A stretch of DNA of 64,000 nt from Arcobacter sp. CECT 8985 (GTDB lineage Bacteria; Campylobacterota; Campylobacteria; Campylobacterales; Arcobacteraceae): assembly GCF_004116495.1 (NCBI RefSeq), contig NZ_PDKC01000009.1:16027-80026 (forward strand), written 5' to 3'. This document shows, one piece after another, positions 38,428 to 46,920 of the stretch. Position numbers and translations under genes: made by a program. Position 1 is the stretch's first letter, and every line of letters begins with the position of its first letter. The notes beneath the pieces are model-generated. The model was given only the letters and a program-made list of their open reading frames with translations, was not told the origin of the DNA and did not search any database.

Positions 38428-38441
38428 TTAATTTTAAGCTT

Positions 38442-38807
38442 TTAACTTATAGCTTGATCATGTTCAGCTTTAAGTAAAAAAGCTTTTAATTTCATCATTT
38501 CTTCTGTTGGATATTGATATTCTGAGTCACCTCTTTTTACTTTCACAAAAAAATCTTTTGAGTTACGATTATACCCAAAATTAAGATTCGTAAGAGTAAA
38601 CTCAACAAAATCAGATGTATTTACATCTTTTTTTTCAGATTTTATATTTTTTGATTCGCCTAACTTAGAAAACTCTTCAGTTGAAATTTTAGTAGACTTT
38701 TTATTCTCTATTACTTCTGAAGTAGCATTCAAAGGTTGAACTGTTTGTGCTTTATACATTTGTTCATCTGAATAAGCATCAAGTTTAGGCATTACACCAT
38801 ATTCCAT
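38442..38807 (-). CDS. FlaG-like protein (putative)
   Basis: This 121-residue protein has a disordered polar N-terminal half rich in Ser, Lys and Glu. A compact C-terminal domain follows: VEFTLTNLNFGYNRNSKDFFVKVKRG, then YQYPTEEMMKLKAFL. The strand pair and the PTEEMMKL helix are arranged as in FlaG, a cytosolic flagellar protein affecting filament length in Campylobacter. No filament gene is adjacent, and the promoter is a near-consensus housekeeping type (TTGACA-18-TATAAT), unlike usual late flagellar genes. The call is therefore tentative. Confidence 0.45.
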   Translation of the reverse strand: MEYGVMPKLDAYSDEQMYKAQTVQPLNATSEVIENKKSTKISTEEFSKLGESKNIKSEKKDVNTSDFVEFTLTNLNFGYNRNSKDFFVKVKRGDSEYQYPTEEMMKLKAFLLKAEHDQAIS

Positions 38808-38846
38808 AACAACCTCCTTTTTTAGAGTACTTCAATCACTTATCTA

Positions 38847-38876
38847 ATTATATAAAATTTTTATATTTTTTGTCAA
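38847..38876 (-). promoter_or_regulatory. near-consensus promoter of the FlaG-like gene
   Basis: The minus strand reads TTGACA (38871-38876), 18 bases, TATAAT (38847-38852). A perfect AAGGAGG ribosome-binding site (38813-38819) lies six bases before the ATG. It is the best -35/-10/Shine-Dalgarno combination I noticed in the window. Confidence 0.75.
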
Positions 38877-38961
38877 ATATTTAATTTTTAAAGTTTAATT
38901 ATGATAATATTCAGTGTATTTTATTCAAAATATCAACTTTATAATTCTTAAGGAGTAATTA

Positions 38962-39021
38962 TTGGAAGATAGTTCCCAGAGGTGCATTTTATTTACAGGT
39001 AACAAAAAATGGAAATATTAA
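38962..39021 (+). CDS. possible 19-codon leader ORF upstream of the CNNM gene
   Basis: A TTG seven bases after AAGGAG opens a short frame (EDSSQRCILFTGNKKWKY). It ends 13 bases inside the next gene, across its ATG. The downstream ATG has only a weak AGG of its own, so reading this frame could deliver ribosomes to it. There is no homology evidence. It may also be chance. Confidence 0.3.
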   Translation: MEDSSQRCILFTGNKKWKY

Positions 39022-40055
39022 TCCTTCTATTTTTTCTTGTAATTGGTACATCATTTTTATGTTCTGTTTTAGAATCAATAGTTCTATCAACTACAATTTC
39101 ATATATTTCAGTAATGGAAGAGAAGAGTCCAACTACAGGAAAATTACTAAAAAAATTAAAATCAGATATTGACGTTTCTATTTCCTCAATTTTAATAATT
39201 AATACAATTGCAAACACACTTGGGGCAACTGCAATTGGGGTTCAAGCACAAAATGTGTTTGAAGGACATAGTCAATTAGTAATGTTAATTTCAATTATTC
39301 TAACTTTTATGATTCTGTTTTTTGCAGAAATTATACCAAAAACTATTGGTGCAGTTTATTGGAAAGAGTTAGCTCCAATTGCAGCGAGGTTAATAAATAT
39401 ATTTGTATTTATTACATATCCTATTATATTAATTACACAATTTGTTACAAAAAAAATTTCAAAAAATTCTACAAGTTGTGATTCCTTTTCACGAGAAGAG
39501 TTAATACACTCTACTTTACTGAGTGAAGAAGAAGGAGTAATTGGAGATTTAGAATCAGATATTATAGAAAATACATTATCATTAAATGCTATAAAAATTA
39601 AAGATATTTTAACACCTCGTTCTGTTGTTTATGCAGTACAAAAAGATACTTTAATTAAAGATATTTTAGAAGATAAAAGAACTTATAAATTTTCAAGAGT
39701 TCCAGTTTATGATGACTCAATTGATAATATTATAGGTGTTGTATTAACTAAAAAACTATTTAAGCAAGCAATTAAAGATAAAAATGTGCCTATTGAAAAT
39801 ATTATGACTTCAGTGTTTACACTAAATGAAAATATTCCAGTAGGAAAAGCATTAAATAAATTTATACAAAAAAAAGAACATATGTTTATTGTTCTTGATA
39901 ATTATGATCAAACTGAAGGATTAGTTACTTTAGAAGATTGTATTGAAACACTATTAGGCTTAGAGATCATGGATGAACTTGATACAACAGCAGATATGAG
40001 AAGACTTGCATTAAATAAAATGAAAGCAAAAAGAAAAGAAAAAGAAGATAAATAA
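39009..40055 (+). CDS. CNNM/CorC-type membrane protein with CBS domains
   Basis: This 348-residue protein has a DUF21 (CNNM) membrane domain of four helices at about 1-155, including SILIINTIANTLGATAIG and FFAEIIPKTIGAVYWKELAP. A paired CBS domain follows at about 195-320 (ILTPRSVVYAVQKDTLIKDIL; SRVPVYDDSIDNIIGVVLTKKLF; TLEDCIETLLGLEIMDE). It lacks most of the C-terminal transporter-associated domain found in longer HlyC/CorC relatives. Family members transport or sense Mg2+ or Co2+. A 19-codon frame with a good ribosome site overlaps its start. Confidence 0.85.
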   Translation: MEILILLFFLVIGTSFLCSVLESIVLSTTISYISVMEEKSPTTGKLLKKLKSDIDVSISSILIINTIANTLGATAIGVQAQNVFEGHSQLVMLISIILTFMILFFAEIIPKTIGAVYWKELAPIAARLINIFVFITYPIILITQFVTKKISKNSTSCDSFSREELIHSTLLSEEEGVIGDLESDIIENTLSLNAIKIKDILTPRSVVYAVQKDTLIKDILEDKRTYKFSRVPVYDDSIDNIIGVVLTKKLFKQAIKDKNVPIENIMTSVFTLNENIPVGKALNKFIQKKEHMFIVLDNYDQTEGLVTLEDCIETLLGLEIMDELDTTADMRRLALNKMKAKRKEKEDK

Positions 40056-40071
40056 AGAGTTATCTCTTTAT
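40052..40071 (+). terminator. hairpin terminator after the CNNM gene
   Basis: An eight-base stem (ATAAAGAG/CTCTTTAT) with a four-base loop overlaps the stop codon and is followed by CTTTTCT. Confidence 0.5.
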
Positions 40072-40169
40072 CTTTTCTAATCTACAAAATAACTTAAAAA
40101 CTACCCTACTTTAAATTTCATATAAGCTATTAATCTTTTATAGTTATAATAAAAATAAAAAGGCATTTT

Positions 40170-40649
40170 ATGTTAAATGAATTTATAAATAGTTTTAAAA
40201 GTACAGTTCTTTCTACTCTTGATGAAAATAATTATCCTTTTGGTAGTTATGCTCCATTTATAAAATATAATAACAAATACTATGTTTACTTAAGTGATAT
40301 GGCAAAGCATGCAAGAAATCTAAAAGATAATCCAAAAGTATCGTTATTTTTTATTGAAGATGAACAAAGTAGTGAAAATATTTTTGCAAGAAAAAGAGTT
40401 GTTCTTCAAGGAAAAACAATAGTGATAAAAAGAGGTTCAGATGAATTTGAAAAGATATTAGATAAATTTGAAAAATTAAATGAAGATACAGTAAAAGTTA
40501 CAAGAAAAATGATTGATTTTAATCTTTTTGAAATAACTCCTATTTATGGTGAAGCTGTTTTTGGATTTGGTAAAGCCTATAATATTGGTGGTGAACACTT
40601 TGATAAATTAATTGAAAGAGAGAATTTAAAAGGTCATAAAAGTAAATAA
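40170..40649 (+). CDS. hugZ: HugZ-family heme-utilisation protein
   Basis: This 159-residue split-barrel protein of the FMN-binding/PNPOx fold has STLDENNYPFGSYAPFIKY and DMAKHARNLKDNPKVSLFFIEDE at the N-terminal side. The close is GEAVFGFGKAYNIGGEHFDKL ending in LKGHKSK. The C-terminal GHK histidine matches the heme-contacting tail of HugZ, a heme oxygenase-like enzyme for iron release. It is shorter than Helicobacter HugZ (about 250), covering only the barrel and tail. The promoter TATAAT is at 40145-40150. No Fur box is recognisable. Confidence 0.75.
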   Translation: MLNEFINSFKSTVLSTLDENNYPFGSYAPFIKYNNKYYVYLSDMAKHARNLKDNPKVSLFFIEDEQSSENIFARKRVVLQGKTIVIKRGSDEFEKILDKFEKLNEDTVKVTRKMIDFNLFEITPIYGEAVFGFGKAYNIGGEHFDKLIERENLKGHKSK

Positions 40650-40724
40650 TATTATTAAATTAACTTATATATAAGTATTATAAAATTATAATATATTATT
40701 ATAATACTAACATAAGGAAAAGTT

Positions 40725-41144
40725 ATGAAATTATTCTTCTCTGTAATTGCTATTTTTATTTTAGGAAGCAATTTATATGCAGAAAATATAAAAGGGTTAA
40801 ATGTTTTAGTTACATCAAAAGATTCTCAAACACAAATGATGTCAATGGTTCTATCAATGATGAGTTTAAAACAAAAAAAAGCTGTTAATATTGTACTTTG
40901 TTCTGATGGTGGGAATTTAGCTCTTAAAAACTTCAAAGGAGAAGTTTTAAAGCCTATGAATAAAACACCTAAAATGATGTTACAAGCACTTATTAAAAAA
41001 GGTGCGAGTGTAAAAGTTTGTCCTTTATTTTTACCAAATAAAAATATGAAAAAAAGCGATTTAATACATAATGTTTCAGTTGCTAAACCAATGGAAGTAG
41101 CAAAATTCTTACTAAAAGATGATTTTAAAAACCTTACTTTTTAA
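40725..41144 (+). CDS. exported DsrE-like protein
   Basis: This 139-residue protein has a signal peptide (first 19 residues). A small alpha/beta domain follows with LNVLVTSKDSQTQMMSMVLSMMSLKQKKAVNIVLCSDGGNLAL and LIKKGASVKVCPLFLPNKN. The fold order and the two cysteines in LCSDGG and KVCPLF resemble DsrE/DsrF-type sulfur-handling proteins, here in the periplasm. Methionine is unusually common near the N-terminus. TATAAT (40700-40705) and AAGGA sit upstream, and a 12-base-stem terminator follows. Function is unknown. Confidence 0.6.
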   Translation: MKLFFSVIAIFILGSNLYAENIKGLNVLVTSKDSQTQMMSMVLSMMSLKQKKAVNIVLCSDGGNLALKNFKGEVLKPMNKTPKMMLQALIKKGASVKVCPLFLPNKNMKKSDLIHNVSVAKPMEVAKFLLKDDFKNLTF

Positions 41145-41174
41145 TAGATTAGCTCAATTAAGGAGCTAATCTAT
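41144..41174. terminator. hairpin between the DsrE-like gene and pdxH
   Basis: A perfect 12-base stem (ATAGATTAGCTC and complement) with a seven-base loop lies between convergent genes. The right arm covers the last codons of pdxH. The stem is strong, the T-run modest. Confidence 0.6.
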
Positions 41175-41793
41175 CTATTTGCCAATTATTATCAATTAAA
41201 GTGTATTGAAATCTATCATGTAATCTATTTTTTGCACCTTGCCAAAACTCAATTTTTTCTGGTTTTACTATGTATCCACCCCAAAATGAAGGAAAAGGTA
41301 TTTCACCTTTTACAAATTTATTTTTAATTTCATTAAACTTTGCTTCTAATACACTTCTTGAGCTTATAACCTCACTTTGATGTGAAACCCAAGCACCCAT
41401 TTGACTACCTTTAGGTCTTGATAAAAAGTATTTTAATGATTTTGAAGAAGATATTTTTGAAGCTCTTCCTTCAATTTTCACTTGCCTTTCCAATCCTAAC
41501 CATGCAAAGTGTAAGGCAACTTTATCGTTTTGATCTATTTGCTTTGCTTTTTGACTCTCATAATTTGAAAAAAAGACAAAGCCACTCTCATCAAAAAATT
41601 TCAAAAGAACTGTTCTTATAGAAGGCATTAGATCTTCACCAACTGTAGCTAAACTCATTGCATTTGGTTCAATAAGATTTGCTTGCATTGCTTGGGAAAA
41701 CCATTTTTCAAACTGTTTTACAGCATTATCATCTAAGTCTTTTCTTCTCAATCCATTATTTACATACTCTTCTCTCATAGAACTAATATCCAT
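41158..41793 (-). CDS. pdxH: pyridoxamine 5'-phosphate oxidase
   Basis: This 211-residue FMN enzyme makes pyridoxal phosphate. It opens MREEYVNNGLRRKDLD, then PNAMSLATVGEDLMPSIRTVLLKFFDESGFVFFSNYESQKA. RQVKIEGRASKI and GSQMGAWVSHQSEVISSR follow. The terminal FWQGAKNRLHDRFQY holds the substrate-binding RLHDR motif. An AGGAG site lies upstream. It follows a thiol peroxidase and an SRPBCC protein in the same direction. Confidence 0.95.
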   Translation of the reverse strand: MDISSMREEYVNNGLRRKDLDDNAVKQFEKWFSQAMQANLIEPNAMSLATVGEDLMPSIRTVLLKFFDESGFVFFSNYESQKAKQIDQNDKVALHFAWLGLERQVKIEGRASKISSSKSLKYFLSRPKGSQMGAWVSHQSEVISSRSVLEAKFNEIKNKFVKGEIPFPSFWGGYIVKPEKIEFWQGAKNRLHDRFQYTLIDNNWQIDRLAP

Positions 41794-41805
41794 GATATTT
41801 ATCTC

Positions 41806-42342
41806 CTAAAGTAATTTTTCTATATCTTTTTCAATACTTTCTGGTGTTGTTGAAGGAGAAAATCGTTCAATTACTTTTCCATTTTTATCTACTAAAAATT
41901 TTGTAAAATTCCATTTTATTAATTCTGTTCCTAATACACCAGAAACTTGTTCTTTTAAGTATTTATATAAAGGTTCAGTATCATCTCCATTTACATCTAT
42001 TTTTGAAAACATAGGAAACTTAACTTGATATGTTAAAGAACAAAACTCTTTTATTTCTTCATTTGTTCCTGGTTCTTGATTCATAAACTGATTACAAGGG
42101 AATCCAAGTATTACAAAGCCTTTATCTTTATATTTCTCATAAAGTTTTTCTAAGCCTTCATATTGAGATGTAAATCCACATTTGCTTGCTACGTTTACAA
42201 TCAATAACACTTTATGTTTATATTCACTCATACTTATTGTTTTTCCATCAATTGTCTTTACATTAAAATCATAAATACTTTCTTTCATATTTGCTCCTAT
42301 TAAATTAGATATAAGTAGTAATAAAACAACTAAATATTTCAT
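41806..42342 (-). CDS. glutathione peroxidase-like thiol peroxidase, exported
   Basis: This 178-residue protein has a hydrophobic N-terminus resembling a signal peptide (first 16 residues), unusual for this family and suggesting periplasmic location. The peroxidase fold has [20 protein letters not shown], with cysteine where mammalian enzymes have selenocysteine. [18 protein letters not shown] and [19 protein letters not shown] supply the Gln and Trp-Asn of the catalytic tetrad. An internal methionine 18 codons in could give a cytosolic form. TAATG coupling with the SRPBCC gene. Confidence 0.88.
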   Translation of the reverse strand: MKYLVVLLLLISNLIGANMKESIYDFNVKTIDGKTISMSEYKHKVLLIVNVASKCGFTSQYEGLEKLYEKYKDKGFVILGFPCNQFMNQEPGTNEEIKEFCSLTYQVKFPMFSKIDVNGDDTEPLYKYLKEQVSGVLGTELIKWNFTKFLVDKNGKVIERFSPSTTPESIEKDIEKLL

Positions 42343-42791
42343 TATTCTTTCTCCTCTAATATTTTTTTTGTAATTTTATGTCTATAGTTAAACATATTAT
42401 CGATATCTTTATAAACAAAAAAGTTAAATAATTTTCCTAAAAATCCAAATGGAAGTTCATATCTTACCACATCTTTTAACAAAATTCTATTTCCTCTTTG
42501 TTCAAAAATATGTTGATGTTCCCAAAATTTGAATACTGATTTTTCTGCAACATCAACAAGAAGATTTGGGTATTGTAATTTTTTAATTTTTACACTCCAT
42601 TTTAAGGGTATGAAGTTTTTAGTAACTATTAAATTCATTACACTATCTTCTTTAGGCACAAACTCTTTATCAAGAAGTTTAACACTTATGTTTGGTGGTG
42701 TAATTTTTACTAAATTTTTAGTATCAATATGAAAATTAAATATCTCATCCAAAGATGTATTTATATAAGTCTGTTTTGTATAAGTTTCCAT
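42342..42791 (-). CDS. SRPBCC-fold (START-like) protein
   Basis: This 149-residue protein has the pattern of a polyketide cyclase/dehydrase or ligand-binding START-like domain. It opens [78 protein letters not shown] follows, which is the usual ending of the CoxG/SRPBCC subgroup (often annotated cell-division inhibitor SulA-like by error). Ligand unknown. It precedes and overlaps the thiol peroxidase. Confidence 0.7.
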   Translation of the reverse strand: METYTKQTYINTSLDEIFNFHIDTKNLVKITPPNISVKLLDKEFVPKEDSVMNLIVTKNFIPLKWSVKIKKLQYPNLLVDVAEKSVFKFWEHQHIFEQRGNRILLKDVVRYELPFGFLGKLFNFFVYKDIDNMFNYRHKITKKILEEKE

Positions 42792-42851
42792 AAATACTCC
42801 TTTTATTGAATATTATATCAATAAAAGATGTATTTATATATAGTGTTTATG

Positions 42852-43418
42852 TTATTTAGTTTCTAATTGTTCTAATCTTGTTAATATTTTATCTATTTTT
42901 AAATCTTTTGCTAAAGTGTATGCACTATTTCCTAAAATGTCAGATTGATAAATATCTGCTCCATTTTTTAGTAAATAATCAAAACACTGAACTCTATTGT
43001 AAAGTACAGAATAGATAAATGGTGTTGCATTTATACTATCTAAAAAATTAATATCCAAACCTGATGATTTTAAACTCTTAAGCATTTTTACATCATCATT
43101 ATATACAGCATAATGAAGTGCAAAAAGTGTAGGAGTTACATATAAATTAATTCCTAGTTTAATTAGTTTTTTAACTGCAATACTATTTTTATGGTACATA
43201 GCCCAATAAAGAGCATTACGTCCCTTTTTATCTCTAATATTAATATTTGCACCTAATGAGATTAAAGCTTCAATATTTTCATTATTAGCAATGGATTCAA
43301 AAAGTACACACCAACCATCTTTATCCTGATAATTTACATCATGATTACTATGTAAAAGTTTTTTTATTGTTAAAGATTCACAAAATTCATCACTTGTTAA
43401 AAAAACATTTCGGCTCAT
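42852..43418 (-). CDS. ankyrin-repeat protein
   Basis: This 188-residue soluble protein has four to five ankyrin repeats (WCVLFESIANNENIEALISLGANINIRDKKGRNALYWAMYHKN, then TLFALHYAVYNDDVKMLKSLKSSGLDIN and TPFIYSVLYNRVQCFDYLLKNGADI). Small ankyrin proteins accompany catalase in Campylobacter and Pseudomonas, but no catalase gene is here. A Fur-like dyad lies about 55 bases upstream in the shared divergent region. Confidence 0.85.
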   Translation of the reverse strand: MSRNVFLTSDEFCESLTIKKLLHSNHDVNYQDKDGWCVLFESIANNENIEALISLGANINIRDKKGRNALYWAMYHKNSIAVKKLIKLGINLYVTPTLFALHYAVYNDDVKMLKSLKSSGLDINFLDSINATPFIYSVLYNRVQCFDYLLKNGADIYQSDILGNSAYTLAKDLKIDKILTRLEQLETK

Positions 43419-43472
43419 AATCCTCTCCTTTTATTAATTATTACAATTCTAGCAAATCAAAACTTAAATTAT

Positions 43473-43491
43473 ATTGATAATCGTTATTAAT
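43473..43491. promoter_or_regulatory. Fur/PerR-like box between the ankyrin and DTW genes
   Basis: ATTGATAATCGTTATTAAT has arms TTGATAA and TTATTAA, complementary at six of seven positions. It resembles the GATAAT-x-ATTATC pattern of Fur and PerR operators. It lies in a divergent promoter region. Such dyads can occur by chance in AT-rich DNA. Confidence 0.4.
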
Positions 43492-43552
43492 ATGATAGTA
43501 ATTATAAGTTTTTTGATTTTTTTTATATTATAATTGCATCAAAGGATTATAT

Positions 43553-44200
43553 TTGGAAGATTATTTAAATCAAAGAGATTTTTGTTATACATGTAACAGA
43601 CCAGAAAGTTCATGTATGTGTAGTTATATCAATAGTTTTAATACAAATACAAAATTTGTAATACTAATGCATCCTAAAGAGCATAGAAAAACAAAAAATG
43701 GAACAGGCAAGCTTACTTCTTTACAACTTAAAAATAGTGAGATTTTTGTAGGTATTGATTTTACAAACCATAATATAATAAACAATTATATTAAAAATTT
43801 TGAATGTTTTGTTTTGTATCCACATAAAAATGCAATTGAATTAAATAAAACTTCTATAAAAAGCAATAAAAAACAAGTTTTATTTATCATTGATTCTACT
43901 TGGCCTTGCTCAAAAAGAATGTTAAAATTAAGTAAAAATCTTGATACTCTTCCTAAAGTTAGTTTTATTTCATCGAAAAAATCAAATTTCCAATTTAAAA
44001 CTCAACCACAAGAATATTGTTTATCTACTATTGAATCTACTAAGATAATTCTTGAACTATTAAATAAACATAAAATTGAAAATATAAAAGAGTCTAAACT
44101 AAATAATTTTTTATTACCATTTGAAAAACTAGTTGAATACCAAGTTTTATGTAGCAAAAAGAAAAATATTAGATATAAACCACCTTTATTTAAATCTTAA
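43553..44200 (+). CDS. DTW-domain tRNA aminocarboxypropyltransferase (TapT-like)
   Basis: This 215-residue protein has a zinc-ribbon-like N-terminus FCYTCNRPESSCMCSYI. TKFVILMHPKEHRKTKNGTGKL follows, then the D-x-T-W signature as IIDSTWPCSKRML near 123 and QPQEYCLSTIEST. The family includes TapT, which adds an aminocarboxypropyl group to uridine 47 of tRNAs using S-adenosylmethionine. The TTG start has AAAGGA upstream and TATAAT at 43529-43534. It ends 15 bases inside the convergent membrane-protein gene. Confidence 0.82.
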   Translation: MEDYLNQRDFCYTCNRPESSCMCSYINSFNTNTKFVILMHPKEHRKTKNGTGKLTSLQLKNSEIFVGIDFTNHNIINNYIKNFECFVLYPHKNAIELNKTSIKSNKKQVLFIIDSTWPCSKRMLKLSKNLDTLPKVSFISSKKSNFQFKTQPQEYCLSTIESTKIILELLNKHKIENIKESKLNNFLLPFEKLVEYQVLCSKKKNIRYKPPLFKS

Positions 44201-44773
44201 TATAAACTCTTTAATCTCTTCTTTCATTGTATTTCTGTATCCATTTAAAGAAGTAAATAAAAAGAAAACTGATTGAACCATAAAGAAATAAAATCCATTT
44301 GAATAACCAACAAATACATATAATAAATCTGCTAAGAAAAATAAAATAAAAGCATATGATCTTATTATATGACTTCTACTTGAAAGTAAAAAGTTTCCAA
44401 TAATTGCCATAAAAGCTGCTGAACTATCAAGAAAAAGTACTTCAAAATGAATTGATGAAATTGATTTAAAATATAAAGACATTAATAATATTATAAAATA
44501 AACAATAGATATTGCTGTAACTATTTTAAAATCTCTTTTTGGTGAATTTGATTTTTTAATTATTCCTAAAAATGCTCCTGCATAAAAAAAACAAAGTTGA
44601 ATCAGCATAGGAACTTTTCCCTCAAATAAAAAGAAAGCTAATAAAGATAAATTTGCACACAAAAAACTAATAAACGCAAAGTATAAAGGTCGTTGATTAT
44701 CTTTTGTACTTAAAGACATCAAAAATGCGCCAAGTATAGAAAAAATTGCACCAAAAGCTTCAAGTATTAACAT
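44186..44773 (-). CDS. polytopic membrane protein, PnuC/YgjV-like
   Basis: This 195-residue protein has six to seven predicted membrane helices and short loops. Repeated patterns (AFGAIFSILGAFLMSLSTKDNQRPLYFAF; SAAFMAIIGNFLLSSRSHIIRSYAF; GYSNGFYFFMVQSVFFLFTSLNGY) suggest two three-helix halves, as in PnuC or SWEET-type carriers. The closing FTSLNGYRNT echoes YgjV-family proteins. A small-solute transporter is a guess. The convergent neighbour is the DTW gene. Confidence 0.5.
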   Translation of the reverse strand: MLILEAFGAIFSILGAFLMSLSTKDNQRPLYFAFISFLCANLSLLAFFLFEGKVPMLIQLCFFYAGAFLGIIKKSNSPKRDFKIVTAISIVYFIILLMSLYFKSISSIHFEVLFLDSSAAFMAIIGNFLLSSRSHIIRSYAFILFFLADLLYVFVGYSNGFYFFMVQSVFFLFTSLNGYRNTMKEEIKEFILRFK

Positions 44774-44824
44774 AAATTCTCCAAATTTTTGGCGTATTAT
44801 AATCTAATTTATATTACTACTAGA

Positions 44825-45973
44825 TTACATTGATGTTATATATTTTTCTTCTAGCTTTTTAGTTATAGCATTAATATTTTTTATAAGAAGTCTATCTTCA
44901 GGTTTTAATATTTTAACAATAAATTTTGTCTCTTTATTTGTAAAACCTTCAGGATCTTTTGTCTCTACTGTAACTTTATTATTTGTTAATGCAATTCTTT
45001 TTAACTTATGGTCACATTGTCTTGCATAATAAACAATTTCAAACTTTTTTTGATTTATTTTTTCTATTGATACAATTACTTTATTATCTTTAACTTTTTC
45101 TGTATAAGAAGGAACTAATTGTTTTAAATCTTTTGTATAAATAAAACCTATATATAATTTAGTAAAAACATCAAAATATAAAGATAGTTTATTTGATTTA
45201 AAAAAACTTAAATCAACTGCATGAGTTTTGTGTGATCTACTCTTTTGTAAAATCCATTCTAATGTTTGAAAATATGAGAATTTTTTATAATTTACACTAA
45301 CTGCTTCAATATACTTTTTATCTTTATATGAAATCAAATCAGTCTTTGGATATTTTTTCAAAATTAGTTCTTTTAAAATTTGATCATCATCAAAATCTTT
45401 AGTTATCCAAATAGTACAATAATCAGGAAATCTACTAATTCCTGTAGAACCTTCAGTTAAAACAATCAATGCTTTAATATTAAAACTAGGGAAAAGTATC
45501 TTAAGTAACGCAGATTTTTTAAATAATCTCTTATTTAAATTTGCAGTTTTTTTTGATTTACTCATTTCCACAAAATATAAGCTGTCTTTAGTAAAAAAAA
45601 GTGCATCAAATTCACTTATATCTTTATAAACAGACTTATATACAACTTGTCCACCTTTATCAATTAATAAGCCATTTTTCTTAAAGATATTATTTTTATT
45701 TTGATGAGGACCTTTTAAAATAAATCTCTTTACTTCATCTTTATCTTTTACATATCTAAGTAAGTGTTCATATATGATATTTTCAAATATTTCACCTTTA
45801 AAACTATGATATTGTAAATCTTCTTTACACTCTTGCCTTAAATTACCATTATCATCATAAAGTTTTTTTAAATATTTATTATCAAAGTTATAATGAAAAA
45901 GATTTGTTCTGATATTTGTTAAGTCTAAGTTTTTTATTTCGTCTGTGATTTTAAATTCTTGCAATTGTTTCAT
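44825..45973 (-). CDS. uncharacterised protein with a possible PD-(D/E)XK nuclease core
   Basis: This 382-residue soluble protein matches no family I can name. At residues 55-75 is an acidic helix (SFKGEIFENIIYEHLLRY). At about 118-140 is SEFDALFFTKDSLYFVEMSKSKK, an Asp in a strand, a turn, and a strand ending E-M-S-K. That spacing is what a PD-(D/E)XK nuclease core shows. The C-terminal 150 residues are basic and beta-rich. It stands alone, with its own TATAAT box (minus, 46016-46021) and a small hairpin just before the ATG, where no ribosome site is obvious. Confidence 0.5.
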   Translation of the reverse strand: MKQLQEFKITDEIKNLDLTNIRTNLFHYNFDNKYLKKLYDDNGNLRQECKEDLQYHSFKGEIFENIIYEHLLRYVKDKDEVKRFILKGPHQNKNNIFKKNGLLIDKGGQVVYKSVYKDISEFDALFFTKDSLYFVEMSKSKKTANLNKRLFKKSALLKILFPSFNIKALIVLTEGSTGISRFPDYCTIWITKDFDDDQILKELILKKYPKTDLISYKDKKYIEAVSVNYKKFSYFQTLEWILQKSRSHKTHAVDLSFFKSNKLSLYFDVFTKLYIGFIYTKDLKQLVPSYTEKVKDNKVIVSIEKINQKKFEIVYYARQCDHKLKRIALTNNKVTVETKDPEGFTNKETKFIVKILKPEDRLLIKNINAITKKLEEKYITSM

Positions 45974-46067
45974 TTTAGTATTATAAATACTGTTTTCCCT
46001 ATTGTATTTTATAAGATTATATCTAAACGAAATGGTATTGTAAAGAAAAAGTGTTGAGAAATACTAA

Positions 46068-46093
46068 AAAGAGAACAAAAGTCCTCTTTTTAA
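46068..46093 (-). terminator. terminator after metQ
   Basis: On the minus strand an eight-base stem (AAAAAGAG/CTCTTTTT) with a ten-base loop runs into TTTTTAGTATTT. It lies ten bases beyond the metQ stop. Confidence 0.65.
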
Positions 46094-46102
46094 TGAGTAG
46101 AA

Positions 46103-46909
46103 TTAGAATGCCTCTATAATAGCACCTTTATATTTTGTTCTAATAAATTTTTTGATTGCATCAGAGTTAATCGCTTTATCTAAAGCTTTAATATATGGTT
46201 TATTTTCATTGCCTTTTTTAACAGCAATTACATTTACATATGGAGAGTCTTTTGACTCAAGTGCCAATGCATCTTTTAATGGGTTAAGTTTTGCAAGTAA
46301 TGCATAGTTAGTATTAATAACAGCTGCTGTTACTTCATCTAAAACTCTTGGTAATTGAGGAGCATCTAACTCTTTAATTTTTAAATTTTTAGGATTATCT
46401 AAAATATCTTTTGCAGTTTTTAGTTCTACATCTTTGAAAGTTAATAATCCCTCTTTTTGTAAAATATCAAGTGCTCTACTCTCATTTGTAGGGTCATTTG
46501 GCACAGCAATAGTATCACCATCTTTAATTTCATCTAAAGATTTAATTTTGTGAGAATATACACCCATTGGTTCTAAGTGTACTTTTGCAGTTGCTACTAA
46601 GTGAGTATTTTTATTTTTATTGAACTCTTCCATATAAGGAACATGTTGGAAGAAGTTTGCATCTAATTCACCCTCTTCTACTGCAATATTTGGTGTAACA
46701 TAATCTGTAAACTCAACTATTTTTAGAGTATAACCTTCTTCTGCTAAGATTTTTTTCACTTCTTGTAAAATCTCTGCATGAGGAATTGGAGTTGCTCCAA
46801 TTTTAATAACCTTCTTCTCCTGAGTTTTTGACTTGTCATTGTTATCAGAACAAGCACCTAAAAATAATGCAACAAGTGCAACTAAAACAACTTTAAAAAT
46901 GTTTTTCAT
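46103..46909 (-). CDS. metQ: methionine ABC transporter substrate-binding lipoprotein
   Basis: This 268-residue protein has a lipobox LFLGAC at the end of the signal peptide. The NlpA/MetQ fold follows: IGATPIPHAEILQEVK, FTDYVTPNIAVEEGELDANFFQHVPYMEEFN, GVYSHKIKSLDEIKDGDTIAVPNDPTNESRAL and ITAAVINTNYAL-type segments. It delivers D- or L-methionine to MetI-MetN. Last gene of metN-metI-metQ, followed by a clear terminator. Confidence 0.95.
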   Translation of the reverse strand: MKNIFKVVLVALVALFLGACSDNNDKSKTQEKKVIKIGATPIPHAEILQEVKKILAEEGYTLKIVEFTDYVTPNIAVEEGELDANFFQHVPYMEEFNKNKNTHLVATAKVHLEPMGVYSHKIKSLDEIKDGDTIAVPNDPTNESRALDILQKEGLLTFKDVELKTAKDILDNPKNLKIKELDAPQLPRVLDEVTAAVINTNYALLAKLNPLKDALALESKDSPYVNVIAVKKGNENKPYIKALDKAINSDAIKKFIRTKYKGAIIEAF

Positions 46910-46920
46910 TTTTATCCTTT

